DNA of 64,000 nt from Salicibibacter cibarius (GCF_016495725.1 NZ_CP054705.1:2852001-2916000); one strand, 5' to 3'. Shown: positions 37,616-46,783, counted from the stretch's first letter. The notes: a model not told the origin generated them from the letters alone. A program made the numbers and translations.

Positions 37616-37685
37616 GTTTCACGTTCTTTTTCAACCGTCAGCCCGATTAGAGATCATTTGAACGTGTCTCACGTGTTTTCGGGCA

Positions 37686-37795
37686 CATGGCACCTCTCGA
37701 AGGTTAAATAATCCATTCAGGGGTGCCATGAACGGGTTATGGCACCTCTAAAAGCAAAAATGTTCTAATCCGAGGTGCCATGAGTGAGTCATGTG
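37686..37795. repeat. 52-bp period hairpin repeat unique to this locus
   Basis: ATGGCACCTCT at 37687 and 37739, and its complement-like GGTGCCAT at 37721 and 37773, are each spaced exactly 52 bp. Arms pair as AGGGGTGCCAT / ATGGCACCTCT with a 9-nt loop, giving a 31-bp hairpin plus a 21-bp spacer. The rest of 37469-37911 has no gene. Confidence 0.75.
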
Positions 37796-37911
37796 GAATA
37801 ACCGGAAGGTAAAATCATCAAGTGTGAGGAAATTCAGCCATAATGACTAGTAACCATCCTCTTTTTTTGATGTTCCCCTTGGATGTGACCGGATAATTCG
37901 ACCATCCTGCA

Positions 37912-38244
37912 CTAGTCCTCGTAATCGACAATTGCTCCGAGCTTTTCAAGGGCTTCGGAAACAACTTCTTTGGGTGCTGATTCAACAAAACGATACCCTC
38001 TTGCTTTTAAATCCAATGACCTTAGTTGATCGGTCTTAATTTTCCCTGTAGTTTGCATCCCTCCGGGAAGGCCAACGTTGAAAACCCAATCGCTTGATGT
38101 CTTCGATATCGAACAACCGATTGCAAGCGTTGAAACTTCGTTATAGTGTTTGTTGGATAAAATAATAAATGGTCGATGTCCTGCCTGTTCGTGTCCTTTT
38201 GTCGGATTCACGTTAACCACAATGATGTCGCCTTGCTTTAACAT
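37912..38244 (-). CDS. mazF: MazF/PemK-type endoribonuclease toxin
   Basis: A 110-residue toxin with the MazF fold: GDIIVVNVNPTKGHEQAG at the N-terminus (with Arg-Pro-Phe next) and GCSISKTSS and TDQLRSLDLKARG further on. It would cleave mRNA at short sequence sites. It directly follows its antitoxin gene with no spacing. Length and residues look intact. Confidence 0.9.
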   Translation of the reverse strand: MLKQGDIIVVNVNPTKGHEQAGHRPFIILSNKHYNEVSTLAIGCSISKTSSDWVFNVGLPGGMQTTGKIKTDQLRSLDLKARGYRFVESAPKEVVSEALEKLGAIVDYED

Positions 38245-38496
38245 TTATAGAAGTTCATCTCCCACAAAGTCAAATTCATCAAGTTCAGGTTGTTGTTGGT
38301 TTTTTGCAATAGCTGCCAGTTCCTTGATGTCGTATTTCTTTCGTTCCACTTTTGCAGGCTCAACGATCAATCTGCGATTTTGATAATCTACAGTGACATC
38401 CAAAACGGTGTTTGCATCGATCCCTAAACCCTCTTTCCATGCAGATCGAAACGTTAACGCATCACTATTACCTTGCTTTTTTAAAGTGGTTTGCAC
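38245..38496 (-). CDS. mazE: MazE-like AbrB-fold antitoxin
   Basis: An 83-residue antitoxin with an N-terminal swapped-hairpin DNA-binding domain (VQTTLKKQGNSDALTF, then GLGIDANTVLDVTVD) and an acidic C-terminal tail (QQQPELDEFDFVGDELL) that would block the toxin. I chose GTG at 38494-38496, because AGGGGAGG lies 7 nt upstream and MazE proteins begin this way; the longer frame from 38535 would translate the ribosome site. It probably represses its own promoter in 38500-38560. Confidence 0.87.
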   Translation of the reverse strand: MQTTLKKQGNSDALTFRSAWKEGLGIDANTVLDVTVDYQNRRLIVEPAKVERKKYDIKELAAIAKNQQQPELDEFDFVGDELL

Positions 38497-38763
38497 GATT
38501 ATTCCTCCCCTATGAGATTTGCTATTTGAACTCATTGTATCATCACTCCCTTCAAAATGTATATACCTTTGTACTTACATTTATATTATTTATGTATATA
38601 CAATATGAAAAGCATCCCCAAAAGATGACGGCGATATACCACATTGTCACTTGGTGAAGACAGGTGGTCGCATCATGTCTTACAGCGATCGAAGCGATAC
38701 AGATTAATTGAATGAATATTATGATCTGACTAAAAAAATATACCGCACCGATGTGCTCCCTCC

Positions 38764-39228
38764 ATATGAGCACAGCTTTAATCGCTGATGGAGTTAAGCA
38801 ACCCTGACAAAGCAGCTGAAATGCTGCTAAAGTGATTGATTGGTTCAGACAAAATAAGAAAGACAATATTTCCCATGTTCAGCATATCGCAGGCAGTCCA
38901 GAGTTAGGCTTCTTCCTGCCAAATACAGAGGGTGTTGAAATACATGAAACGGTTCAACCGTTAGAAAACGAAAATGTTATTGTGAAAAATTTCCCAAACA
39001 GCTTTTTGCAGACGGATTTGGAAAGCAAGTTGAGAGCATCGATGCCACAGTCAGAGCGTTGATCTAGGTTTTGAAACGACACTTATCGAAGATGCATGCG
39101 TAACAAGGGAGTTATCTTATCAAGAGAAGACAGTTCCGGCAGAACAGGTTCATTCTGCGTGTGTGAGTGCCGTTAACGGCATGTATGCCACTGTCATTTT
39201 GACCGAGGATTTCTTGGCGAACGAATAA
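38764..39228 (+). pseudogene. Isochorismatase-family hydrolase, decayed second copy
   Basis: Over 90% identical by eye to the intact gene at 43421-43972. It has lost the segment with the catalytic Asp (VVDIQNDYF) after STALI, one base near AAENAAK, and the segment with the catalytic Cys (GMMTHMC), so it is frameshifted and inactive. Its 3' flank, including the terminator, also matches that of the intact copy. The stretch 38540-38763 holds no gene. Confidence 0.88.
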
Positions 39229-39240
39229 TTCAGTCGTAAA

Positions 39241-39272
39241 GGGAGGTTGTTGATAAACAATCTCCCTTTTAT
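39241..39272 (+). terminator. Terminator module, copy 1 of 3
   Basis: GGGAGGTTGTT / AACAATCTCCC then TTTTAT, followed by a block resembling TGATCACTATCATTT. The same module, with the following block, recurs at 43985 and 46784. Confidence 0.8.
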
Positions 39273-39282
39273 ACGATCTCTA

Positions 39283-39882
39283 TCATTTCTTGATAACGAC
39301 CTGAATCACATGGCCTAAACCCGAATGTCTTTTTCCTTCATTCCGCATCGCTTCGCCGTAATAAAAATGAATACATTTGTTATTTTTAATCCAACTCAGG
39401 ATTTCTGCCGGATCATATAACATGTCAAGGGAGGGCGGGCCACCTGTTTGATACTTAAGCTGATCCTTAGAGTAAACTTCAAAAATGACATACCCACCAG
39501 GTTTCACTGAATCGATCATGCTTTCCATCAGGAATGGTTGGTCTTTTTTTGGAACGTGTCCAAATACCATAATGGCCGCATCAAATTGATGATTATTCAC
39601 TTTCTCTTGCGTTAAATCAACCTGAACGGTTTTTACATCAACGTTACTTTCACTTGCTAACGTTTCCGTTTTCTCAAGGCCAAACGTTGATTGATCATAA
39701 GTCGTCACGTCATGACCCAATTTGGCTAGATAAACCGCATTCCGGCCCTCGCCTTCAGCAAAACAACCAACTTTTGAATGATCCGGAATGATACTACTTT
39801 TATCGTGTATAAATGCATTTTCACTTTTGCCATAAACGTAATCTTTATCTGAAAAACTGTTATCCCAATGTTCTTTTGACAT
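39283..39882 (-). CDS. Class I SAM-dependent methyltransferase (TehB-like)
   Basis: A 199-residue methyltransferase. Motif I is VGCFAEGEGRNAVYLAKLG, where AEG replaces the more usual GxG spacing, and the acidic residue is in VTTYDQSTFGL. It begins HWDNSFSDKDYVYG, typical of the TehB/thiopurine-type group that methylates tellurite or small thiols and chalcogens. It is the last gene of the persulfide operon, 12 bp after the TauE-type exporter, so methylation of a sulfide or thiol is plausible, though inferred. Confidence 0.8.
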   Translation of the reverse strand: MSKEHWDNSFSDKDYVYGKSENAFIHDKSSIIPDHSKVGCFAEGEGRNAVYLAKLGHDVTTYDQSTFGLEKTETLASESNVDVKTVQVDLTQEKVNNHQFDAAIMVFGHVPKKDQPFLMESMIDSVKPGGYVIFEVYSKDQLKYQTGGPPSLDMLYDPAEILSWIKNNKCIHFYYGEAMRNEGKRHSGLGHVIQVVIKK

Positions 39883-39894
39883 TATTATTTCTCC

Positions 39895-40677
39895 TTAAAG
39901 GACATCCATCCAGATTTTAATGGCAGTTCCAAGTATCAGAATAGCTAACATTCCCTGCAGTATTTTCGTATTCACACGCTTACCGGCATTGACTCCCAAT
40001 GGCGACGCTATAAGACTGGCTATAATCATAATAATAGCAGAAATAAAGAGTATTTGTCCTGTCAGAATCTTTCCGGCTGTCGTACCAATCGACGAAATAA
40101 AGGTGATGGCGAGTGACGAAGCGATGGTCATCCGTGTCGGGATTTTCAATACAATCAGCATGATTGGGACTAATATGAAGGCACCAGCTGCCCCGACAAT
40201 TCCGGCACCAATACCGGTAAGCAAAGCCAGAATTGTTGCCACCCACTTATTGAAATCGACCTGATCGAACGTTATAGCATCACTACCCTTTTTCGGGACA
40301 AACATCATGACAGCAGCAATCGTTGCCAGCAAACCGTAAACAAGATTGACCCCGCCTTCTATCATAAACTGAGAACCATATCCACCGATAAAACTTCCGA
40401 TTAATATACTGACACCCATATATAGAATTAAAGACTTGTTCAAATATCCGCCTTTACGGTATGCCCACACGCCACCAATTGTTGCGAAAAGCACTTGAAC
40501 CGCACTTATTCCGGAAACTTCATGTGCTGAAAAAGCTGACAAACCCAATAAAGGCGGAATATATAACAGCATTGGATACTTGGTAATCGATCCGCCAATT
40601 CCTACCATTCCGGAAATAAATGAACCGATAAATCCTATCAGAAATAGAACAATGATAAAAATAAGGCTGTATTCCAT
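39895..40677 (-). CDS. TSUP (TauE/SafE) family anion exporter
   Basis: A 260-residue membrane protein with about eight helices in two related halves. [19 protein letters not shown] near residue 19 and the second-half [20 protein letters not shown] near 160 are the family signatures. In persulfide operons such proteins are thought to export sulfite or thiosulfate. It lies between tusA and the methyltransferase. Confidence 0.87.
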   Translation of the reverse strand: MEYSLIFIIVLFLIGFIGSFISGMVGIGGSITKYPMLLYIPPLLGLSAFSAHEVSGISAVQVLFATIGGVWAYRKGGYLNKSLILYMGVSILIGSFIGGYGSQFMIEGGVNLVYGLLATIAAVMMFVPKKGSDAITFDQVDFNKWVATILALLTGIGAGIVGAAGAFILVPIMLIVLKIPTRMTIASSLAITFISSIGTTAGKILTGQILFISAIIMIIASLIASPLGVNAGKRVNTKILQGMLAILILGTAIKIWMDVL

Positions 40678-40727
40678 ACAATCTTTCCCTCCTTAAAAGA
40701 AGGGAACCCCAGTAGCTGAGGTCTCCA

Positions 40728-40955
40728 TTACGCTTTTTTTATCCAAAATTTCAGGACGTCATCTTCTTTTGCTTCATCAACCAATTCGTGACCTCCGGAT
40801 TTTGCCCATGCGGTTAAATCGCTTTTAGCACCTTTATCTGTTGCATGAACTTCCAGAATTTCATCTGAGTCAATTTCCTCGATTGCCTTTTTCGTTTTAA
40901 CTACCGGCATTGGGCACGCCATCCCTTTGGCATCTAATACTTTTACTGCTTCCAT
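40728..40955 (-). CDS. TusA-like sulfurtransferase
   Basis: A 75-residue TusA-fold protein with the persulfide-carrying Cys in GMACPMPVVKTKKA near residue 13. The start is ATG at 40953-40955, 6 nt after GGAGGG; the upstream ATG at 40970 lies inside that ribosome site. It shuttles sulfane sulfur between the DsrE-like and rhodanese-PDO proteins of this operon. Confidence 0.9.
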   Translation of the reverse strand: MEAVKVLDAKGMACPMPVVKTKKAIEEIDSDEILEVHATDKGAKSDLTAWAKSGGHELVDEAKEDDVLKFWIKKA

Positions 40956-40991
40956 TATAAGTCCCTCCATATTTACCCCAGCTCCAGAATC

Positions 40992-42122
40992 CTATCCGTG
41001 CACTGCACAGCGGTTTGGTCCAATTTCCATTTCGCGTTGTTTTTCTTCCTCCGGATTCATCTTGCCCATATTGATTTGACGAATATTATCGTGTTCATTT
41101 GGCTGCGGTGGTAGATTCTCGGTGACCATCTTCCGAAAGACCTGTTCATCTTCCACCTGCAAGCCCTCATTGCGTCGATATAAATCACCAAGTCGCGCTG
41201 CAACACTGCCTTTTTCGCTCATTTCATCGATAGACGAATAATGGGCAGGCAATACAATCAAATCATCAGACAGTTCTTTATAACGGCTGTACAAGGTATC
41301 GCGCAAATCGCCAACCCAATCTTCCGCCTTACCGGCAAGATCGGGACGACCGATAGATTTAACGAACAGAATATCACCCGTCAGAAAATATTGATCATCA
41401 ATAATTAGAGACGTGCTCCCTATGGTATGTCCCGGTGAATAAATCGGGTGCACGTTTACAGTTGTATTGCCGACTGTTAGATCACTGCCTTCTTCTAATG
41501 ATGCATAGTCAAATTTGACCTCGCGAGCGTCTTTAGGTGGAAGGTGATAGGTTCCACCTGTATGGTTAGCAAGCTGGCGGCCACCAGAAATATGGTCAGC
41601 ATGGAGATGTGTATCGATCGTATGCTTAATGGTGACACCTTTTTCTTCAGCAAACCGTTCATAAATATTCGTCATCCGGTTGGCGTCGATAACCGTTGCT
41701 TCATTTTCGGAAACAACCATATACGATAGACAACCCTTGCCAAGACGGACAAATTGATAAAGACTTCCACCGTAATTCAAGTCAGCTATTTTGACCGGCT
41801 CCAAATGCTCACTCCAAGCTTTCATACCGCCGTCCAAGTCTTGAACATTCGTAAAGCCTTCTTCTTCCATCATTTTAGCTACCATCTTGGATGATCGGCC
41901 TTTTGCGCAAACAACAATTATTTCCTGATCTTTATTCAATTTCTCCGCGACGGGATCGATTCCGTCCAGCAGATTGACGTAAGGTTCGTTAATGACCTCG
42001 ACGCTGTCTCCTTCAATCTTCCAATCATCAAAGTCATCTGTATTCCGAACATCTAAAACAAGAGTTTCCTCAAGATTAACCACACGTCTTGCAAGTTCCT
42101 TCGGCGTTATACTTTGTGACAT
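40992..42122 (-). CDS. Rhodanese-persulfide dioxygenase fusion
   Basis: A 376-residue fusion: an N-terminal rhodanese domain (about 1-110) with catalytic Cys72 in VVCAKGRSS, and a C-terminal ETHE1-type metallo-beta-lactamase domain (about 118-370) with iron ligands in [11 protein letters not shown] (His172, His174, Asp176, His177), SPGHTIGS and PAHY. It would oxidise persulfide to sulfite and transfer sulfane sulfur to make thiosulfate. Staphylococcal CstB has a dioxygenase at the N-terminus and rhodanese at the C-terminus; the order here is reversed. It is controlled by CstR sites upstream. Confidence 0.88.
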   Translation of the reverse strand: MSQSITPKELARRVVNLEETLVLDVRNTDDFDDWKIEGDSVEVINEPYVNLLDGIDPVAEKLNKDQEIIVVCAKGRSSKMVAKMMEEEGFTNVQDLDGGMKAWSEHLEPVKIADLNYGGSLYQFVRLGKGCLSYMVVSENEATVIDANRMTNIYERFAEEKGVTIKHTIDTHLHADHISGGRQLANHTGGTYHLPPKDAREVKFDYASLEEGSDLTVGNTTVNVHPIYSPGHTIGSTSLIIDDQYFLTGDILFVKSIGRPDLAGKAEDWVGDLRDTLYSRYKELSDDLIVLPAHYSSIDEMSEKGSVAARLGDLYRRNEGLQVEDEQVFRKMVTENLPPQPNEHDNIRQINMGKMNPEEEKQREMEIGPNRCAVHG

Positions 42123-42145
42123 TCTCCATAGCCCCCTTTTGTCAT

Positions 42146-42550
42146 TTAAAATGTCAGTGAGATATCGGCATCTTTGGCAAATTCAATGAACGATGCCGCT
42201 CCGCCAACTTCAATGCCATCAACAAAATCGTCTTTTTCCAAATTCATGACGTCCATTGTCATTTGACAGCCAATCATTTTCACATCCATTTCTTGAGCCA
42301 TTTCTAATAAATCACTAATAGACGGAACATTTGCTTTCTGGAAACCTTCTTGGAAGTGTTCCTTCCCTTCCGGCAACGGCAGAGTCTTGTGGGCTTCCTT
42401 ATGAATCAGGTTCAACCCTTCAAATGTGAAGAAAATGCCTACCTCTTTATCAGATGCCGCGGCAGCTGTCGCAATATTAAACACTTTGTATGCGTCAAAC
42501 TTACCGCCATTTGCTGCAATAATCGCTACCCGTGAGTGGTTACCTTCCAT
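42146..42550 (-). CDS. DsrE/DsrF-like sulfur carrier protein
   Basis: A 134-residue DsrE2-type protein. [19 protein letters not shown] near residue 15 and [12 protein letters not shown] near 105, with a conserved Cys, mark the family, which binds sulfane sulfur. I chose ATG at 42548-42550 because CGGGAGGAAC lies 7 nt upstream; an ATG at 42583 would translate the ribosome site. It is the first gene of the persulfide operon and is followed by the rhodanese-dioxygenase after 23 bp. Confidence 0.85.
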   Translation of the reverse strand: MEGNHSRVAIIAANGGKFDAYKVFNIATAAAASDKEVGIFFTFEGLNLIHKEAHKTLPLPEGKEHFQEGFQKANVPSISDLLEMAQEMDVKMIGCQMTMDVMNLEKDDFVDGIEVGGAASFIEFAKDADISLTF

Positions 42551-42581
42551 TAATTGTTCCTCCCGTCCACATTTAATACAC

Positions 42582-42597
42582 ATACCAGTATGGGTAT
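42582..42597 (-). promoter_or_regulatory. CstR-type operator, proximal
   Basis: ATACC-AGTATG-GGTAT, a dyad of the CsoR/CstR class 32 bp upstream of the dsrE-like start. Confidence 0.75.
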
Positions 42598-42641
42598 ATG
42601 AGAAGTCAAAAAAATAAAGATTTGACTGTAAACACTACAAT

Positions 42642-42657
42642 ATACCCCTGGTGGTAT
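42642..42657 (-). promoter_or_regulatory. CstR-type operator, distal
   Basis: ATACC-CCTGGT-GGTAT, a perfect inverted repeat with the C-rich core known from staphylococcal CstR operators. It is spaced 60 bp from the proximal site. Confidence 0.78.
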
Positions 42658-42680
42658 ATTGTCAAGTGAAATTCACTCGT

Positions 42681-42756
42681 TTATCTACTCTTAACAAGTA
42701 AATTTCCCGCTTCATTAATGACATCTACCGCGCTTTCTCCATTAGCCCGCTCCTCC
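42681..42756 (-). pseudogene. cstR 3' fragment (decayed copy)
   Basis: Encodes EERANGESAVDVINEAGNLL and VKSR plus stop, matching the last 24 residues of the intact CstR at 44047-44307 with a few substitutions. The 5' part is missing. Confidence 0.8.
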
Positions 42757-42855
42757 CATAGGTATATAATATAATCAATCTTTTTGTTTTTCCCTCGTAT
42801 TTATCTTTGTAGTACTATGGAATCTGTTTCAACGTCAAAAAGAAATTAAGATTAA

Positions 42856-43301
42856 TTAGGGTTTTAATGCCCTCATCGGATGATGTTGTTTAATCTCTTG
42901 TATGGACAGGTGTAAACTATAATTCCCATGTTCGAGAAGTTGATCAAGAAAAAGATTCAATTGATTTTGGGACCCAACTTTAGCTTTTAAATGATAACAG
43001 CCTTCCCCGGAAACCGATGAGCTTCAACGACCGCTTGATGATCTTGAATGAAACGAATAAAAGTATCATGATTAGCCGTTTTCATATGAACGACGACAAA
43101 CGCCGTGAAAGAAAAACCAAGTTTCATTTCATCGATGACGAGAGAGTAGGCTTGAATAATACCATTATCCTCCATTTTTTTAATACGGTTCCCTACTGCT
43201 TGTCCGGTCATATGAATCTGCTCTCCTATATCTCTCCATTGAATACGTGAATTTTCGGTTAATAACCGAAGAATTTGAACGTTTATTTGATCGATGTTCA
43301 T
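42856..43301 (-). pseudogene. Lrp/AsnC-family regulator with a single-base frameshift
   Basis: Starts at ATG 43299-43301 (AAAGGA upstream). The HTH is intact (SRIQWRDIGEQIHMTGQAVG) and so is the start of the ligand domain (FSFTAFVVVHMKT). Near 43010-43018 one base is missing, so AHRF shifts out of frame; the other frame continues as GEGCYHLKAKVGSQNQLNLF to HLSIQEIKQHHP and a stop at 42856. The intact length would be about 148 residues, normal for the family. It may still make a truncated DNA-binding protein. Divergent from the isochorismatase gene. Confidence 0.78.
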
Positions 43302-43420
43302 AATAAAATCCTTTCGCCGTGAAATTCTTTGATACGAAAGTGTTTCATCAAAGGATCGATAAAAATTTAAAAATCCATTATCATTTTTATTGTAATCCAT
43401 TCTTTAATGAGGTGAAAACA

Positions 43421-43972
43421 ATGAGCACAGCTTTAATCGTTGTCGATATCCAAAATGACTATTTTCCAAATGGAAAGATGGAGTTAAGCAACCCTGACAA
43501 AGCAGCTGAAAATGCTGCTAAAGTAATTGATTGGTTCAGACAAAATAACAAAGACAATATTTTTCATGTTCAGCATATCGCAGCCAGTCCGGAGTTAGGC
43601 TTCTTTCTTCCAAATACAGAAGGTGCCGAAATATATGAAACGGTTCAACCGTTAGAAAACGAAGATGTTACCGTAAAAAACTTCCCTAACAGCTTTTTGC
43701 AGACGGATTTGGAAAGCAAGTTGAGAGAAAAAGGGGTAACCAAGGCCGTCGTTGTAGGCATGATGACGCATATGTGTATCGATGCCACCGTTAGAGCTGC
43801 CGTTGATCTAGGTTTTGAAACGACACTTATTGAAGATGCATGTGCAACAAGAGAGTTATCTTATCAAGAAAGGACAGTTCCAGCAGAACAAGTTCATAGC
43901 GCGTTTGTCAGTGCGGTCGACGGCATGTATGCCACTGTCATTTCGACCGAAGATTTCTTGACGAACGAATAA
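43421..43972 (+). CDS. Isochorismatase-family cysteine hydrolase
   Basis: A 183-residue hydrolase with the triad residues in VVDIQNDYF (Asp), VKNFPNSF (Lys) and GMMTHMCIDATVRAA (Cys), so it looks active. The family includes nicotinamidases, and NAD-salvage genes (pncB, nadD-like) lie 0.9 kb downstream. It lacks a clear metal-binding DxHxxxH loop, so nicotinamidase activity is uncertain. The start has GAGGTGA 6 nt upstream. A nearly identical dead copy is at 38764-39228. Confidence 0.85.
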   Translation: MSTALIVVDIQNDYFPNGKMELSNPDKAAENAAKVIDWFRQNNKDNIFHVQHIAASPELGFFLPNTEGAEIYETVQPLENEDVTVKNFPNSFLQTDLESKLREKGVTKAVVVGMMTHMCIDATVRAAVDLGFETTLIEDACATRELSYQERTVPAEQVHSAFVSAVDGMYATVISTEDFLTNE

Positions 43973-43984
43973 GTGAATAACAAA

Positions 43985-44016
43985 TGGGAGGTTGTTAAAA
44001 AACAAGCTCCCTTTTA
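43985..44016 (+). terminator. Terminator module, copy 2 of 3
   Basis: GGGAGGTTGTT / AACAAGCTCCC then TTTTAAT and the TGATCACTATCATTT block. Confidence 0.8.
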
Positions 44017-44046
44017 ATATGATCACTATCATTTGTTCATCTTCCG

Positions 44047-44307
44047 CTATCTACTTTTAACTAGTAAATTTACCGCTTCATTAATGACATCTTCCGCGCT
44101 TTCTCCATTAGCCTGCTCCTCACGTATACATTGCTCCAGGTTCTTGCTCACAATGAGTGCCGAGGTACGGTCCAGGGCGTTTTTAGCTGCAGACAATTGA
44201 GTAACAACATCTCGGCAATCTTTTTCTTCTTCCATCATTTTTAGTACCCCTCTAATCTGCCCCTCTAACCGTTTCACTCGATTTTTCACTTGTTCATCAT
44301 ATTCCAT
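44047..44307 (-). CDS. cstR: Persulfide-sensing repressor CstR
   Basis: An 86-residue CsoR-family repressor. Cys31 (KDCRDVV) and Cys60 (NLEQCIRE) match the two reactive Cys of S. aureus CstR; the His ligand found in copper-sensing CsoR is absent (Asn-Leu-Glu-Gln-Cys), so it should sense persulfides, not Cu(I). Di- or trisulfide bridging between subunits would release DNA. It likely controls itself and the persulfide operon, which is read in the same direction 1.5 kb downstream. Confidence 0.93.
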   Translation of the reverse strand: MEYDEQVKNRVKRLEGQIRGVLKMMEEEKDCRDVVTQLSAAKNALDRTSALIVSKNLEQCIREEQANGESAEDVINEAVNLLVKSR

Positions 44308-44343
44308 AATAAAATTTCTCCTTTTTCATGATAACCGTATAAT

Positions 44344-44359
44344 ATACCCCTGTGCGTAT
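44344..44359 (-). promoter_or_regulatory. CstR-type operator upstream of cstR
   Basis: ATACC-CCTGTG-CGTAT, 37 bp upstream of the cstR start, sharing the ATACCCCTG half with the operon site at 42642. Confidence 0.72.
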
Positions 44360-44401
44360 ATAGTCAATCTTCCGGCGCACGATAAGGAACCTTTATTTCC
44401 G

Positions 44402-44740
44402 TTATTTTGGTGGTTGATGATCTTCTCCCCACTGGCACATTTCCTGAATAATAGGCCAGAGTGTTTGCCCTTTGTCAGTAAGGCTATATTCAACTTTGGG
44501 AGGAATTTGCGGATATTCCTCACGATGAATAATACCATTGTTCATCATTTCTTTTAGTGAAGCGCTCAGTGTTTTATAAGTTATGTTGCCTAACATACGC
44601 TGGAGTTCATTATAGCGTACCGCACCATTTTTTGATAGATGATAAATAATTAGCAGCTTCCACTTCCCGCTTATTAAGGAAAGTGTGTATCCGAAAGCAG
44701 GTCCTTGGCTGTCAGCAGCATTACCATTAGTTGTTTTCAT
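44402..44740 (-). CDS. HxlR-family transcriptional regulator
   Basis: A 112-residue winged HTH regulator. PAFGYTLSLISGKWKLLIIYHL, RYNELQRMLGNITYKTLSASL and VEYSLTDKGQTLWPII are the standard HxlR elements. I chose ATG at 44738-44740 with GGGGGAT upstream. It has no Cys apart from one in the C-terminal EMCQWGE. Targets are unknown; a perfect dyad just upstream is probably its operator. Confidence 0.87.
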   Translation of the reverse strand: MKTTNGNAADSQGPAFGYTLSLISGKWKLLIIYHLSKNGAVRYNELQRMLGNITYKTLSASLKEMMNNGIIHREEYPQIPPKVEYSLTDKGQTLWPIIQEMCQWGEDHQPPK

Positions 44741-44761
44741 GTTTACACTATCCCCCAAGAT

Positions 44762-44786
44762 AGTATGCGTCAAAAAAGTGCATACT
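44762..44786. promoter_or_regulatory. Probable HxlR operator
   Basis: Perfect 7-bp inverted repeat AGTATGC / GCATACT with an 11-bp spacer in the gap between hxlR and the truncated pncB. Confidence 0.6.
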
Positions 44787-44787
44787 T

Positions 44788-46119
44788 GTGAACGGATATG
44801 CAATATTTGCGGGGTTGGAACGAATGATTAATTATCTTCAAGCGTTTCATTTCTCTGAAAGTGATTTAGATTATTTGGAGGAGTTAGGCTACCGAACAGA
44901 CTATATTGATTTTTTAAGAACCGTATATTTTACAGGATCTGTTCGAGCTATGAAAGAGGGGGAGGTTGCATTTGGCGATGCACCAATCCTTCGTATCGAA
45001 GCACCGTTAATTGAAGCGCAACTCATCGAAACGGCCTTGTTGAATATCGTAAATTATCAAACCCTTATCGCAACGAAAGCTTCTCGGATAAAACAAGTCG
45101 TTGGAGGAGAGCAGCCCGTTTCAGAGCTTGGCACAAGACGAGCACATGAATTCGATGCCGCATTATGGGGGACGAGAGCAACTTATATCGGTGGTTTCTC
45201 TAGCACAAGCAATGTTCGAGCAGGGAAACGATTTGACCTGCCAACTTCCGGGACACATGCCCATTCCTATGTTCAAGCGTATCAAAATGAATATATCGCT
45301 TTCCATAGGTACGCAAAAAGCCACAGTAATTGTGTTTCCCTAGTGGATACGTATGACACTATAAAATCAGGTGTTCCTACAGCAATCAAAGTTGCCAAAG
45401 AACTGGGCAACAACATTAATTTTGAAGGTATTCGGATAGACAGCGGGGACTTGGCCTATCTTTCCAAAGAAGCGAGGAAATTATTAGATCAGGCAGGATT
45501 TTTTGACACGAAAATTTATGCTTCGAATGATCTCGATGAATATACCATTATGAACTTAAGGGCACAAGGAGCAAAAATCGATGCATGGGGAGTTGGCACA
45601 AAAGCAATAACCGCCTTTGATCAACCGGCTTTAGGTTCTGTGTACAAACTGGTTTCCATTGAAGATGAAAACGGACAGTTGCGTGATACGATTAAACTTT
45701 CTGCAAGCCCTGAGAAAGTCACGACACCAGGGTTGAAAAAGGTATTCCGCATTATAAACAACCATACGAAAAAAGCAGAGGGTGATTATATCGCTTTAGC
45801 CAACGAACAACCAGAAAAAGAAGGTAAACTTCATATGTTTCACCCAGTGCATACGCATATTGGAAAGTTCGTCACCCATTTCACAGCCAAAGATTTGCAC
45901 GAAAATATTATCGACCGTGGCACACTTGCGTATGAATGTCCTCATGTTCAAGAAATTCAATCTTATGCAGAGGAACAACTAAACCTGTTATGGGAAGAAT
46001 ACAAACGTTCCTTAAATCCAGCTGAATATCCTGTGAATTTAAGTCAGGCTTGTTGGGACAACAAAATGAAAAATATAGAGAAAGCAAAAAAACACAGCCA
46101 AAAACCAGTACCTTTATAA
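44788..46119 (+). pseudogene. pncB: Nicotinate phosphoribosyltransferase lacking its N-terminus
   Basis: PncB makes nicotinate mononucleotide in NAD salvage. The 443-residue frame begins at NGYAIFAGLERMINYL, which in complete proteins is at about residue 45-50; the missing part holds the conserved HTDLYQ segment that contributes to the active site. The rest is intact (SELGTRRAHEFDAALWG, GTHAHSY, IRIDSGDLAYLSK, DAWGVGTK). The only start is GTG at 44788 without a ribosome site, immediately after the HxlR operator. The 5' end was probably deleted when the hxlR segment arrived. Confidence 0.75.
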
Positions 46120-46132
46120 GGGGTTGATTGGC

Positions 46133-46774
46133 ATGAAGATAGGTATTTATGGATCTTCGTTTGACCCCATCACGAATGTTCATTTATGGACTGCTTCCAC
46201 CGTTCTTCACCAAGCAAAATTAGACAAAGTGATTTTTCTTCCCTGTGCAAGCAATCGTGCTGACAAGCAATTGCACACGGAAGATGAGCATCGTTGGAAT
46301 ATAATTCAACTTGCCATTAAAGACAACCAAGTATTTGTTGCCGACGATTATGAAATTTCCTTGCGCTCAGGGGTTGGAAAACAATACACATTATATACAA
46401 TGGAACATTTTAAATCTAAATTTCCAAACGATGATGTCTTTTTCATTATGGGAGCGGACGTGTTGCGTGATATCGACAATCAAGATGTTCCCGTCCACAG
46501 GCGATGGCGTATGCGGGAGAAATTGATCCATTCAAACAAGTTTATCATCATGGCTAGAGATGGTATTGATATGACGAAAGTGATTTCAAAAAGTCCATTG
46601 CTGCGAAATCATGATGATGGTTCACGATTTCACCTAATTGATAAAGGGTTAGCGATGGAAATCAGTTCGAGCTACATTCGCCAAGAGTTTGCATTAGGTG
46701 GCGAACCAAGGTATTTACTCCCAGAAGCTTGTTATCAATACATTTTAGAACACGACTTATATCGGCACACGTAG
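46133..46774 (+). CDS. Nicotinate-nucleotide adenylyltransferase-like protein (NadD-like)
   Basis: A 213-residue nucleotidyltransferase that would adenylylate nicotinate mononucleotide. The N-terminal ATP motif is GSSFDPITNVHL: Thr-x-x-His in place of the usual His-x-Gly-His, with Val where Gly is normal. The C-terminal ISSSYIRQ motif is standard. The start is ATG at 46133, with AGGGG upstream, 14 bp after pncB. It may be a divergent second NadD for salvage; activity is uncertain because of the altered motif. Confidence 0.8.
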   Translation: MKIGIYGSSFDPITNVHLWTASTVLHQAKLDKVIFLPCASNRADKQLHTEDEHRWNIIQLAIKDNQVFVADDYEISLRSGVGKQYTLYTMEHFKSKFPNDDVFFIMGADVLRDIDNQDVPVHRRWRMREKLIHSNKFIIMARDGIDMTKVISKSPLLRNHDDGSRFHLIDKGLAMEISSSYIRQEFALGGEPRYLLPEACYQYILEHDLYRHT

Positions 46775-46783
46775 CAAAAAATT

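Noticed and set aside
38552-38866. 104-codon minus-strand frame between mazE and the dead hydrolase
   Set aside because: Overlaps the 5' end of the hydrolase pseudogene on the other strand and has no ribosome site or family.
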